The notes: generated from the sequence alone by a model not told the origin. A stretch of DNA of 64,000 bases from Gracilibacillus alcaliphilus (GCF_016909015.1 NZ_JAFBFA010000019.1:27306-91305); one strand, 5' to 3'; shown: positions 52,102 to 60,483, numbered from the stretch's first letter. Numbers and translations: made by a program.

Positions 52102-52887
52102 ATGACAGTGGTTTTACATTTAAAAGATGTCAGTTTAAAAAAAGATGGGAATTGGATACTAAAAAATATTAACTGGGATATAAATAAAGGAGAGAACTGG
52201 GCCTTATTAGGACTTAATGGAGCAGGGAAGACAGCTCTTTTACATATGCTTTGTTGTTATTATTTCCCGACAAAGGGTGAAGTAGAGGTTGTTGGCAGAA
52301 AATTTGGCCGTGATGTGTTGGGTGAGCAGTTAAGACAGCAAATTGGGATTGTCTCCTCTTCTTTAAAACAAAAGATGTATGGGACTGACAGTGCTTACCA
52401 AGTTGTGTTAAGCGGTGGATTTGCTTCGATTGGTCTTTATGAAACACCGACTGAAGCGATGCGGGAAAAGGCACAGCAAATCCTTAAGGATTTGGATTGC
52501 TTTTCTTATGCTAATCGTCCGTATCGAACCTTGTCACAAGGGGAACAACAACGAGTGCTGATTGGCCGGGCCTTAATGAATGATCCGAAATTATTGATTT
52601 TAGATGAACCAACCACTGGTTTAGATTTTATCGCTAGGGAGCAACTGCTAACATCTATCGAAAATATTAGTGCTGATGAAGATGCCCCATCAATAATTTA
52701 TGTCACACACCATGTCGAAGAAATATTACCGACATTTACCAAAACATTCTTGTTAAAGAACGGAGAAGTCTACCAACAAGGCGATACGGCGGATATGATC
52801 AATTCGGAGATGTTAACTACATTCTTTGAGGTACCGGTAGAGGTGGATTGGTCAGAGGAAAGACCAAGATTAAAGAAGAGGTATTGA
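52102..52887 (+). CDS. ABC transporter ATP-binding protein (YlmA type)
   Basis: A 261-residue stand-alone ATPase. Walker A is GLNGAGKT followed by ALLHM (normally ST or TL), the signature is LSQGEQQRVLIGRAL and Walker B is LLILDEPTTGLD. The H-loop is VTHHVEEI. It resembles YlmA/ModF-like ATPases, which have no clear permease partner. The next gene, only 17 bases downstream, encodes a secondary BASS transporter that does not need ATP. Either the permease lies elsewhere or the pair is functionally unrelated. Confidence 0.88.
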   Translation: MTVVLHLKDVSLKKDGNWILKNINWDINKGENWALLGLNGAGKTALLHMLCCYYFPTKGEVEVVGRKFGRDVLGEQLRQQIGIVSSSLKQKMYGTDSAYQVVLSGGFASIGLYETPTEAMREKAQQILKDLDCFSYANRPYRTLSQGEQQRVLIGRALMNDPKLLILDEPTTGLDFIAREQLLTSIENISADEDAPSIIYVTHHVEEILPTFTKTFLLKNGEVYQQGDTADMINSEMLTTFFEVPVEVDWSEERPRLKKRY

Positions 52888-52904
52888 CATAGGAGTAGAA
52901 GGAT

Positions 52905-53840
52905 ATGCTGAACAGCTTGAATCAGATATTACAGCGAATCATGCCTTTTATTGCACCGGCAAGTGTCATTATAGGTGTCTTATTTGCTGATTATTTAATG
53001 CCATTTCAAGGCTGGGTTACTTGGCTATTTGCTTTTATGACCTTTGCCGGTAGTCTTAGCTTGAATTTTGTTGCACTCTATCGTGTGATTAAACACCCTA
53101 TGTCTGTTGTAATCGCATTGATCATATTGCATATCCTGATGCCGTTGTGGGCTTTTCTCATTGGAGTGATTACTTTCCCAGGGGATACGCTGACAATTAT
53201 TGGGTTTGTATTAGCGATGATGATTCCAACGGGGATCACCAGTTTTATCTGGGTGTCGATGAATAAGGGAAATGTTGCCTTAACGCTAACGATTATTCTG
53301 ATCGATACATTGATTGCCCCGTTTATTGTCCCATTCTTATTAACTATATTTGCTGGTGCAAGTGTGCAATTAGATGTTTGGGGAATGATGGTTGGACTAG
53401 TCTATATGATCGTGATTCCGTCTGTGTTAGGGATGTTGTTGCATGAACTATCTCATGGGATGATTCACGAAAAATGGAGTCCGCGGCTGGCCCCTTTTTC
53501 CAAAATAACCTTGGCGCTTGTGATTATGATTAATAGTTCGGCTGTAGCAGATTATTTGATGGATATTCAGTTTCATCTAATCAAAGTAGCGTTGCTGATG
53601 TTTTTCGTTGCTGCTAGCGGTTATTTTCTGGCCTGGCTAGTGGCAAAATGGCTGAAACGACCACAGAAAGATGTGATTGCACTAACGTTTAGCAGTGGTA
53701 TGCGTAATATCAGTGCAGGGGCAGTTATTGCGGTACAATATTTTCCAGGAGCAGTAGCCGTTCCTGTTGTAATCGGGATGTTGTTTCAACAAGTGCTGGC
53801 TTCATTGTACAGTAAGTTTTTAAATAGGGAAAAGGGCTAG
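52905..53840 (+). CDS. Bile acid:sodium symporter (BASS) family transporter
   Basis: A 311-residue ten-helix transporter of the BASS family. Small-residue rich discontinuous helices are visible: MIPTGITSFIWVSMNKGNVALTLTI in the first half and ALTFSSGMRNISAGAVIAVQYFPGA in the second, the family's inverted-repeat motifs. Bacterial members import sodium-coupled organic anions such as pantoate or 2-keto acids. The substrate is unknown. It is 17 bases downstream of the YlmA-like ATPase, so the two are co-transcribed. Confidence 0.88.
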   Translation: MLNSLNQILQRIMPFIAPASVIIGVLFADYLMPFQGWVTWLFAFMTFAGSLSLNFVALYRVIKHPMSVVIALIILHILMPLWAFLIGVITFPGDTLTIIGFVLAMMIPTGITSFIWVSMNKGNVALTLTIILIDTLIAPFIVPFLLTIFAGASVQLDVWGMMVGLVYMIVIPSVLGMLLHELSHGMIHEKWSPRLAPFSKITLALVIMINSSAVADYLMDIQFHLIKVALLMFFVAASGYFLAWLVAKWLKRPQKDVIALTFSSGMRNISAGAVIAVQYFPGAVAVPVVIGMLFQQVLASLYSKFLNREKG

Positions 53841-54131
53841 GAGAGTGCCTCTGTTTAAGGGTGTGGAAAGCATGTTACGACATAATGCGTATCAGTTTGT
53901 TATCTATCTTCGTCAAGAACAAGAGGTGCTCATGGCATCTTTATGCTGAAAAAGTGAATATGTAAAACATTATTCCAATAGTTTTGTTATTTTCTGGCGT
54001 ATAAAAAAATAAAGACTTTATGTTGCTTAATGTCCATATATAATTTAATTAAAACTATTTTCTTTATCGGAATGAAAGAGAAGATGAAGTAAGGTATTCT
54101 TTATGTTTTTAACTTATTTGGAGGAATTTTT

Positions 54132-54740
54132 ATGGCAGAAAGAGGTAGACCTAAAGGCGCAAGCGGGGAAGAAAGTCGGGCATTGCTTCTTGAAATAGCC
54201 GCAAAAGAATTTGCCCAGCACGGGTATCACAAGACAAAAGTGAGCTCGATTGTCAAAGGTGCATCATTAAGTCAACCTACTTTTTATCTATATTTCAAAA
54301 ATAAGGAAGCGGTTTTTGAAGAACTAGAACATTTATTTCGCTTACAAATACTTGATTTTACGAAGAAAAGCCGCTTACAACCCCAATTGGAGTCAACGGC
54401 GATAAGAGCACGCATTGCATATAATTTAAAGGAATTATTAGCGTTTCTTGCCAAAAATCCGGATTTAACGCGAATTGGCTTTTACTTGTCAACAAAAGCC
54501 GATGAAGTAAAAGCACAAATTGTTGAACAAATTAAAGATAATCTTGATTTTGAAGTAAGTGCCGGCTATTTTCGTAAAGATTTAGATACACAAATGGTTG
54601 CAGAGAGTTTAATGGGTATCATTGAACGTTTAACATTTATTCAATTGCTGCCCCAGCAAAAAGAGCCTGAAGAAGTAGCCAACGATATTGTCGATTTATT
54701 AATAGCTGGCATGCTAAATAGGAAAAACGGTGATCAATAA
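54132..54740 (+). CDS. TetR family transcriptional regulator
   Basis: A 202-residue regulator with the N-terminal DNA-binding domain (residues ~14-60). The helix-turn-helix reads FAQHGYHKTKVSSIVKGASLSQPTFYLYFKNKEAVF, a textbook TetR pattern. The remaining helical part forms the ligand and dimer domain and has no recognised ligand class. GGAGG precedes the start. It follows the BASS transporter gene after 290 bases, on the same strand, and may regulate that unit. No clear palindrome was found in the gap. Confidence 0.88.
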   Translation: MAERGRPKGASGEESRALLLEIAAKEFAQHGYHKTKVSSIVKGASLSQPTFYLYFKNKEAVFEELEHLFRLQILDFTKKSRLQPQLESTAIRARIAYNLKELLAFLAKNPDLTRIGFYLSTKADEVKAQIVEQIKDNLDFEVSAGYFRKDLDTQMVAESLMGIIERLTFIQLLPQQKEPEEVANDIVDLLIAGMLNRKNGDQ

Positions 54741-54821
54741 TTCATCACTTTATTATCTATAAAGAGGGCTTCTTTAGCTAAGGGGAAATATGGATGATAA
54801 GAAAAGAATGAAGACATAACT

Positions 54822-54862
54822 AAAAGATCAAGATGGTATAGCGATCCATCTTGATCTTTTTA
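54822..54862 (+). terminator. Terminator of the TetR gene
   Basis: A perfect 15-bp stem, AAAAGATCAAGATGG with CCATCTTGATCTTTT, around a 9-nt loop and then TTATT. Confidence 0.92.
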
Positions 54863-54902
54863 TTGTGCTTATATCGTTTTCTATAAAAAATAGGCTTATT
54901 AC

Positions 54903-54931
54903 GCATGATTCCAACGTCTATCTCATACATT
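54903..54931 (+). promoter_or_regulatory. Candidate sigma-E promoter of yjcA-like gene
   Basis: GCATGAT (54903-54909), 14 bases, then CATACATT (54924-54931). The latter matches the -10 of the mother-cell sigma-E (CATACAnT); the -35 matches at 5 of 7 positions. It fits a sporulation-specific gene. Confidence 0.4.
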
Positions 54932-54964
54932 TAGTAAAGATTATATGGAAAGAAGGTGCTTTTG

Positions 54965-55309
54965 TTGACTTGGTTAACCTTTTTTTTATTGGCATTGGCT
55001 GCTTTTCGACTGACACGCTTAATTGTCTACGATAAGATTACGGGATTTATCCGAGCACCTTTTTTTGAGGTGGAAGAAAAATGGCTGACAGATGGGACTG
55101 TAGAAGAAACAGTAACCTTCAAAGGGAGCGGGCTGAAGCGATGGGTTGGTGAATTATTGCGTTGTCATTGGTGTACCGGGATTTGGACAAGTACACTATT
55201 ATATCTTGGTTTTCAACTCGCTCCTTTTGTATTTACCCCAATTGTAATTATTTTGGCAATAGCAGGGGTTGCAGCTATTATCGAGGTGTTGATTTCTTAT
55301 CTTGTTTAA
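54965..55309 (+). CDS. DUF1360 sporulation protein (YjcA family)
   Basis: A ~114-residue membrane protein. Helix 1 is at the N-terminus (LTFFLLALAAFRLTRLIVYD), a conserved RCHWCTGIW cysteine motif sits around residues 70-78, and two more helices end the protein. DUF1360/YjcA is a small mother-cell protein of spore formers with no known biochemical role; the CxxC-like pair could bind metal. Start uncertain: AGAAGG precedes a TTG at 54965 by 8 bases, while a GTG at 54956 overlaps that site. It overlaps the convergent 36-residue gene by 4 bases. Confidence 0.82.
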   Translation: MTWLTFFLLALAAFRLTRLIVYDKITGFIRAPFFEVEEKWLTDGTVEETVTFKGSGLKRWVGELLRCHWCTGIWTSTLLYLGFQLAPFVFTPIVIILAIAGVAAIIEVLISYLV

Positions 55310-55416
55310 TAGTTGTCTGTTTTGCTTTGTTTATTCTTTTTTATCTTAGAACTGCCGCAACCACATGACTTCTTCGGCCGAGGCTTCTTTTTCTTACTGA
55401 TAGATGTATAATTCAT
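55306..55416 (-). CDS. Small lysine-rich protein with CGCG motif (36 aa)
   Basis: A minus-strand frame encoding MNYTSISKKKKPRPKK, then SCGCGSSKIKKNKQSKTDNY. AAAGGAG lies 9 bases before the ATG, an excellent site. About one third of the residues are Lys or Arg, with two cysteines separated by one glycine. Highly basic short proteins with CGCG are common in spore formers and could bind DNA or a metal. I do not recognise a characterised family. Its stop overlaps that of the yjcA-like gene by 4 bases, so the two are convergent and tightly packed. Confidence 0.65.
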   Translation of the reverse strand: MNYTSISKKKKPRPKKSCGCGSSKIKKNKQSKTDNY

Positions 55417-55525
55417 ACTTTCAAACTCCTTTATATAATAATGAGAAGTCTTTACAGCATATAATATGAATAGTATGTGAAAGAAGTTCGGGCAAGTGGA
55501 TAGTACCTTTGGTTCGTTTATATGC

Positions 55526-55531
55526 TATAAT
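55526..55531 (+). promoter_or_regulatory. Extended -10 promoter of ytzI
   Basis: TGCTATAAT (TG then TATAAT at 55526-55531), 36 bases before the ytzI start codon. The -35 is weak. Confidence 0.5.
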
Positions 55532-55566
55532 AGGGCAAAGTTACTTGATGTAAAGGAAGGTTTTTT

Positions 55567-55725
55567 ATGTGGGTAGTTATTGCTGTATCAGCAGTTATTG
55601 TTGTGATGGTACTAGTCTTGTCGATCTTGACGTTGAATAAAGGCTACGGATATAACCATACCGTGGATCCTTTGCCAGAAGAAAAGGATCAGGAAAACAA
55701 GGAAGAAAGTGACCAAGGAAAATAA
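55567..55725 (+). CDS. ytzI: YtzI family small membrane protein (52 aa)
   Basis: A 52-residue protein with one N-terminal membrane helix (residues 2-22), followed by LTLNKGYGYNHTVDPLP and an acidic tail. The segment KGY.Y.HTVDPLP is characteristic of B. subtilis YtzI. The function is unknown. AAAGGAAGG lies 6 bases before ATG. It has its own promoter and terminator, so it is monocistronic. Confidence 0.82.
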   Translation: MWVVIAVSAVIVVMVLVLSILTLNKGYGYNHTVDPLPEEKDQENKEESDQGK

Positions 55726-55746
55726 TGGTCACTTTCTTTTTTATCG
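55707..55746 (+). terminator. Terminator of ytzI, overlapping the stop codon
   Basis: AGAAAGTGACCA, inside the last codons of ytzI, pairs with TGGTCACTTTCT and is followed by TTTTTTAT. The U-tract doubles as the beginning of the repeat end at 55735. Confidence 0.85.
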
Positions 55747-55762
55747 AATTTTTTGAACACGC
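55735..55762. repeat. Solo right end of the TTCAAAAAG family (copy F)
   Basis: TTTTTTATCGAATTTTTTGAACACGC matches the right end seen at 41126 and 46571. It is fused to the ytzI terminator and lies 2 bases before the stop of the alcohol dehydrogenase gene. Confidence 0.5.
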
Positions 55763-55763
55763 A

Positions 55764-56930
55764 CTACAAGGCAGCCTTATAAATAGCTACAGCGTCTTCT
55801 CGGGTTAATTGCTTGAATCGGCCGAATGCAAGACTTGCGGTTACGGTTTTGTCTGCCATTTCTTCAATACTATCTTCTCCAATGCCATAATCGGTTAATC
55901 TAGATGGCGCTCCGATTTGATTCCAGAAGCTGCGCAAGGCTTGTATGCCAGAAAGTCCGATTTCTTTATCAGTTTTATCTGCTGGATCAATGCCGAACAC
56001 TCTCACAGCAAATTGTTTGGCACGTGCCGGATTTTCATCGATTACATATTCCATCCAATGCGGGAAAAGGATCGCCAATCCGCCTCCATGCGGGATATCA
56101 TGGACGGCTGATACGGCATGCTCTAAGTTATGGGTGGCCCAATCTCCTTGATATCCCATATTCACCATCCCGTTTAAGGCCATTGTGCCATTATAAAGCA
56201 CGGTTGCACGGTATTCCTCGTTCTTTAAGTCGGCGACCAGTTTTGGTGCTGTTTCCACCATAGTTTGCAGAATGCCTTCTACCATCCGGTCCTGCAGCAA
56301 GGTATTGGTTTCATGATGAAAGTAGTGTTCAAAGGCATGTGACATAATATCAACGATTCCATAGACCGTTTGATCGGCAGGTACTGTTTTCGTAAATTCA
56401 GGATCAAGTATGGAGAAGACAGGGTATGTATAAGGACTGCCCCAGCCATGTTTCTCCTTTGTTTCCCAATTGGTAATCACCGAGCCTGAATTCATTTCTG
56501 AACCAGTTGCGGCTAAGGTAAGGATTGTACCGAAGGGTAAGGCGTCAGTTGCCGCTGCTTTCTTGGTTACAATATCCCAGATATCATGTTCTGATTTAGC
56601 ACCAGCGGCAATGGCCTTCACACAATCGATTGTGCTTCCGCCGCCTACTGCCAAAATAAAATCTATCTTTTCGGTTTTACAAATATCAATGCCTTTGCGA
56701 GCTGTTGTTACTCGCGGATTTGGTTCAACGCCGCTTAATTCCATCACTGTTTTCTGCTCTTGTTTCAGGATGGCGATGACTTGATCATATAAACCATTGC
56801 GTTTAATACTGCCTCCACCGTAAACGAGCAAGACTTTGTTCCCGTATTTTTCTAATTCTGAGCTTAATTGTTTAAGTTGACCTGTACCAAAATGTAGTCT
56901 AGTTGGGTTATGAAAAGTAAAATCCCGCAT
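55764..56930 (-). CDS. Iron-containing alcohol dehydrogenase (butanol dehydrogenase type)
   Basis: A 388-residue group III alcohol dehydrogenase. NAD(P) binding is in VLLVYGGGSIKRNGLYD and LAVGGGSTIDCVKAIA. The metal ligands are Asp and His in YGIVDIMSHAFEHYF and His in DWATHNLEHAVSAVHDIPHGGGLAI. The length and FTFHNPTRLHFGTGQ start match YugJ/YugK (BdhA-like) enzymes that reduce aldehydes. Single gene, starting after a GGAGG-type site. It may detoxify aldehydes; the substrate is not determined. Confidence 0.92.
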   Translation of the reverse strand: MRDFTFHNPTRLHFGTGQLKQLSSELEKYGNKVLLVYGGGSIKRNGLYDQVIAILKQEQKTVMELSGVEPNPRVTTARKGIDICKTEKIDFILAVGGGSTIDCVKAIAAGAKSEHDIWDIVTKKAAATDALPFGTILTLAATGSEMNSGSVITNWETKEKHGWGSPYTYPVFSILDPEFTKTVPADQTVYGIVDIMSHAFEHYFHHETNTLLQDRMVEGILQTMVETAPKLVADLKNEEYRATVLYNGTMALNGMVNMGYQGDWATHNLEHAVSAVHDIPHGGGLAILFPHWMEYVIDENPARAKQFAVRVFGIDPADKTDKEIGLSGIQALRSFWNQIGAPSRLTDYGIGEDSIEEMADKTVTASLAFGRFKQLTREDAVAIYKAAL

Positions 56931-57140
56931 GCTGTTTCCTCCTTTTCTAAGTCCATATTACTTATACTATGTCATTGAGGAGTGGCCGTGTAAAGTGATT
57001 TGTTTTCTATTTGAATAACCCACAAATATTTACATTGATAAAATTACAGGTTTAATTTGATAGCAGAAAAGGAATAGTACTGGTAGAATAATATTATAGG
57101 ACAAACTATATGTTCTAATTCATTTAAGGGAGTGGATAGA

Positions 57141-57560
57141 GTGAGTAATGTATTGTTTACTTCGAAAGCAACAGCAAAAGGCGGTCGTGATGGTTTTGCA
57201 AAATCAGACGATGGAATCATCGATGTAAATCTTGTCAATCCGGCTGGTAATAGCAAGGAGAAAGGTTCTAATCCAGAACAATTATTTGCAGCAGGATATT
57301 CGGCATGCTATGATGGGGCACTTAATCTAATGGCTTCCAATGCGAAGAAGGACATTGATTCTACGACAACGGCAGAGGTAAGTCTACTAAAAGATGAAGC
57401 AGATAATGGCTTCAAGATCGGTGTCGTATTAAATGTGGAAATAAAGGGTGTTTCTCAAGAAGAAGCAGAAGAATTGGCGAACAAGGCCCATAGCTTTTGT
57501 CCATACTCCAAAGCAACCAGAGGAAATATTGATGTAGAATTAAAAGTAACAGCCGTTTAA
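57141..57560 (+). CDS. ohr: Organic hydroperoxide resistance protein
   Basis: A 139-residue Ohr/OsmC-family thiol peroxidase that reduces organic hydroperoxides. The peroxidatic cysteine is in AAGYSACYDGALN, the resolving cysteine in HSFCPYSKATRGN, and the arginine in TAKGGRDGFAKSDDG. Full length. The GTG start at 57141 follows GGGAGTGG by 6 bases; a GTG three codons upstream is less well placed. No OhrR gene or obvious OhrR box (TACAATT-AATTGTA) adjoins it. Confidence 0.94.
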   Translation: MSNVLFTSKATAKGGRDGFAKSDDGIIDVNLVNPAGNSKEKGSNPEQLFAAGYSACYDGALNLMASNAKKDIDSTTTAEVSLLKDEADNGFKIGVVLNVEIKGVSQEEAEELANKAHSFCPYSKATRGNIDVELKVTAV

Positions 57561-57561
57561 A

Positions 57562-57595
57562 AAAAGCACGAGGCCTAGGCCTCGTGCTTTTATAT
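57562..57595 (+). terminator. Terminator of ohr
   Basis: A perfect palindrome, AAAAGCACGAGGCC with GGCCTCGTGCTTTT, followed by ATATAT, directly after the stop codon. Confidence 0.9.
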
Positions 57596-57639
57596 ATTCC
57601 AGGAAATTATAAAATCCTTGCTTGAGGATACCTATTTGC

Positions 57640-57960
57640 AAACGAATAGCCACGTCTAGCTCCGAGCGCCCAGCAACTAGCGCAACTTCCCTCAGCTTCG
57701 TACGATAAAGAAGACTTGCCGATTGACAAAGTCAGAGGCGTAGTCGCCCTTTTATCGGCTAAAAGCAGTCACGTCCTGTGACCAACGCCGATACTAGAAC
57801 ATCTTGTTCGTCGTACCCTTGGGTGAAAGTTAACATCGGCTCCTTACGTCGCCGTGTTGCCTTTATTTCCTACGCTTCAGTCCAGTTCATACATTGCTGT
57901 GACGTACAGGATGTGCTAATGCAGGTGTTGCCACACGATGTCACGTTTTTAACCTGTAAG
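57640..57960. repeat. Composite intergenic repeat (CCACGTCTAGCTCC ... GACGTACAGGATGTG)
   Basis: About 320 bases. The left part (CCACGTCTAGCTCCGAGCGC, AGTCAGAGGCGTAGTCGCCC, CACGTCCTGTGACCAACGCC) resembles intergenic repeats scattered through Bacillaceae genomes, as I recall them. The right part (57901) carries the GACGTACAGGATGTGCTAAT core shared with 46511 and 51720. Antisense-free and higher in GC than its surroundings. A plus-strand frame at 57778 has no site and is not credible as a gene. Confidence 0.55.
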
Positions 57961-57982
57961 GGCGCTCTGTGCTTTTGTTCTG

Positions 57983-58096
57983 TTAACGATTTTTAAAATA
58001 ATCAGAAAAGGCATGGAAAAATTCAATGCCTTGATACACCCATACACTTAATGCGGCAGTTGAAAATAATCCAATCACAAAGAAACGAAACCACAT
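57983..58096 (-). CDS. Small hydrophobic protein (37 aa)
   Basis: A minus-strand frame encoding MWFRFFVIGLFSTAALSVWV, then YQGIEFFHAFSDYFKNR. GGAGG lies 8 bases before ATG. One membrane helix (residues 3-21) and a short amphipathic tail. It begins 31 bases after the stop of the 58127-58435 gene on the same strand, so the two form a small operon. No family recognised. Confidence 0.6.
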   Translation of the reverse strand: MWFRFFVIGLFSTAALSVWVYQGIEFFHAFSDYFKNR

Positions 58097-58126
58097 CACA
58101 ATTCCTCCTTTTTATTAAAAAAGTAG

Positions 58127-58435
58127 TTATGAGGACTTGCGATAGGTAATGAGATAATTAGATTGATAAAAGACAGCGAATAAATGTCTGTTCCAATCCC
58201 AAACAGGTCTGTATGCGAAAAGGATCAGCATTAAACTTATTGCACTATACCATATCACCGGTTCCGCTGCCATACCGATATCAGAGGTTTTCTCGATATC
58301 ATTTATCGTCTGGTAGTGGCTTGAGGAATTATCACTAAGTTCGGCATAGTACGGTAGTGTGTCTGCATGATGATAAACCGAAACATAGGGAGACAGCGTC
58401 AAGAGTATACTAATGGCAATGATCCATTTTTTCAT
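58127..58435 (-). CDS. Small membrane protein, unknown function (102 aa)
   Basis: A 102-residue protein with an N-terminal signal-like helix (residues ~4-20), a ~35-residue polar outer segment, and a second helix (about 58-75, VIWYSAISLMLILFAY), then a cytoplasmic tail. Start at 58435, 9 bases after AGGGAG; the ATG two codons upstream is too close to the site. I do not recognise a family. The downstream 37-residue gene is probably co-transcribed. Confidence 0.65.
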   Translation of the reverse strand: MKKWIIAISILLTLSPYVSVYHHADTLPYYAELSDNSSSHYQTINDIEKTSDIGMAAEPVIWYSAISLMLILFAYRPVWDWNRHLFAVFYQSNYLITYRKSS

Positions 58436-58524
58436 GAACATGAACTCCCTTCTCCATTAGTGATGGTATAGTGTTATGATTATACGCCTTTTTTTGTGCA
58501 AAGGAAAGTCATTTGTTAAAAAAA

Positions 58525-59724
58525 CTAATCTGATAATGCATTTTTATTTCGGCCAGCACCTAGTCCAAATACAGCTACAGCTAAAACAATGAAGACAATA
58601 GTTACAATTGGCGGGTGCCAAGAACTGGTAAGGTCAAAAATAAATCCTATTGAAATTGGTCCAAGAGCTGCAAGCAGATAACCGAAGGACTGTGCCATAC
58701 CGGATAGTTCGGCGGCTTGTTTGGCTGTTGTTGTTCGCAAACTTAACAAGGTAAGGGACAAACTGATACAAGCACCTAACATGGTTCCAATGAAGGTGAT
58801 CGCAATTGTTATAACGATTGTACCTGGTTCAAAATAGAGTAGCCCGTAACCAACCAGACCTAGGAAGGTCACACAGGCTACAATCGCCTGTTGATTTTGG
58901 AATTTTCCTGCCAATACTGGTGTAAAAAAGGTCGCAGGTAAGCCAATAAATTGCATATAGGCGACATACCAGCCGGCAGAAGAGGCTGTGTACCCTTGGG
59001 AGATGAGAATCTCTGCCAACCAAGAGATCGTTGCATAGAATAGAAATGATTGCAGCCCCATAAATAACGTTACCTGCCAGGCGATGCCAGAACGCATTAA
59101 CCGGCCTCTGCTTGGCTCTACTAGTTGTTGTTCAGGTGAACGAGGGGTTGCCTTAATCGTTATACTCCAAACAATGATTCCTGCAACGGTTAGGATACTC
59201 CAGCTGGCTAAAGCCCATTTCCAGCCTAAACCAAGATTGGTTGTAAGTGGTACACTTAATCCGGAGGCTGTCGCTGCAAAGATAGACATCGCTGTAGTAT
59301 AAATACCTGTCATGATGCCTATCTTGGTTGGGAAGTTACTCTTGATTAAGCTAGGCAGCAACACATTAATCACAGCGATCCCAACTCCGATCAAGGTAGT
59401 GCCGATGAATAAGAGAATAATCGACGGAGTAGAGCGAATCCAGATACCAATCAATAAGATGATTAAGCCGTACAGCAACGCTTTTTCGTTACTTGTTTTG
59501 TTTGCAAGTCTCGGTGCTAAAGGCGACATGAAGCCAAAAGCAAGGAGCGGTAGACTGGTTAGAAATCCAGCCGCTCCGTTTGTTATACCGAGATCTTCTC
59601 GAATAATGCCAATAATAGGTCCTACCCCAGTAATGGCGGGGCGGAGATTGAAAGCCAATAAAATAATTCCAATCACACTTAAAATAGTAAGATATCGTTT
59701 ATTTACTTTATTGATAGTTTGCAT
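58525..59724 (-). CDS. MFS transporter, CynX/NimT (cyanate permease-like) family
   Basis: A 399-residue major facilitator with 12 helices. N-terminal LLAFNLRPAITGVGPIIGII is the hallmark of the CynX/NimT group, and GFLTSLPLLAFGFMSPLAPRLANKTS is its motif A region. The group includes cyanate and 2-nitroimidazole transporters, and in Bacillus YycB-like exporters; the substrate is unknown. Start at 59724, 7 bases after AGGTG; an in-frame GTG lies three codons upstream. Single gene. Confidence 0.9.
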   Translation of the reverse strand: MQTINKVNKRYLTILSVIGIILLAFNLRPAITGVGPIIGIIREDLGITNGAAGFLTSLPLLAFGFMSPLAPRLANKTSNEKALLYGLIILLIGIWIRSTPSIILLFIGTTLIGVGIAVINVLLPSLIKSNFPTKIGIMTGIYTTAMSIFAATASGLSVPLTTNLGLGWKWALASWSILTVAGIIVWSITIKATPRSPEQQLVEPSRGRLMRSGIAWQVTLFMGLQSFLFYATISWLAEILISQGYTASSAGWYVAYMQFIGLPATFFTPVLAGKFQNQQAIVACVTFLGLVGYGLLYFEPGTIVITIAITFIGTMLGACISLSLTLLSLRTTTAKQAAELSGMAQSFGYLLAALGPISIGFIFDLTSSWHPPIVTIVFIVLAVAVFGLGAGRNKNALSD

Positions 59725-59876
59725 GATTTTCACCTGATTTTTTCACCACTTCATTCACTATTAATATACAAAATATGTTAGACTGAAATGTGGTATTTAT
59801 TTTTCATTTGCATTACAATAGAATAACATACATCCCGTATAAGAAAAAGCTTCTAAATGGTGAAAGAAGGTTAACT

Positions 59877-60425
59877 ATGGATAATAAAATATTACAGGAA
59901 GTATTCTCGTGGCTGAGAGCTATCGTAATCGCCCTGTTAATTGTATTGGTTTGTCGCTATTTCCTGATTACTCCATCTGTTGTGAAGGGGGAATCAATGT
60001 TACCAAATCTGGAAGATGGCGATCGTATTATTTTAAGTAAAATCAGCCCGATTGACCGCTTTGATGAGATTGCATTCAAAGCACCAGATTCAGATGATAA
60101 TTATGTGAAACGGGTCATCGGCTTGGAGGGTGATTCGATCATTATGGAAAATGATCAGTTATATATAAATGGGGAACCATACGACGAGCCTTATCTAGAT
60201 GAAATAAAAGCAGAACTGCCAGAAGAAGTTCTTTTAACCGGAAATTTCACGTTAGAAGAATTAACTGGCAGAGGTACAGTTCCGGAAGGGAAGATCTTTG
60301 TTCTGGGAGATAACCGTCGTGTCAGCAAAGACAGTCGTGAATTTGGTTTTGTGGATGAAGACGCGATTATCGGTGATGTCAAGATGCGTATCTGGCCACT
60401 GCGATCGATCGGGATTATTCCATAA
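59877..60425 (+). CDS. Signal peptidase I (SipS/LepB family)
   Basis: A 182-residue type I signal peptidase that cuts secretory signal peptides on the outer membrane face. One N-terminal helix (residues ~14-31), nucleophile serine 40 in KGESMLPNLEDGD, general-base lysine 78 in DNYVKRVIGLEGD, and the late box FVLGDNRRVSKDSREFG. Short form typical of Bacillaceae Sip proteins. Start at 59877 after AGAAGG; the reading frame extends 29 residues upstream without a site. Probably one of several signal peptidases in the genome. Confidence 0.94.
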   Translation: MDNKILQEVFSWLRAIVIALLIVLVCRYFLITPSVVKGESMLPNLEDGDRIILSKISPIDRFDEIAFKAPDSDDNYVKRVIGLEGDSIIMENDQLYINGEPYDEPYLDEIKAELPEEVLLTGNFTLEELTGRGTVPEGKIFVLGDNRRVSKDSREFGFVDEDAIIGDVKMRIWPLRSIGIIP

Positions 60426-60483
60426 TCAGGTAGAGATGATCCCACTTGACAAGCGATTTGTTTCATGATTAAGTGATAATAAT

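Noticed and set aside
56990..57140. OhrR operator upstream of ohr
   Set aside because: No TACAATT-AATTGTA-like palindrome could be found in the interval, so regulation by OhrR is not supported.
57778..57996. Open frame inside the composite repeat near 57.8 kb
   Set aside because: Covers the GACGTACAGGATGT repeat block; cysteine- and serine-rich translation with no start site, not a gene.
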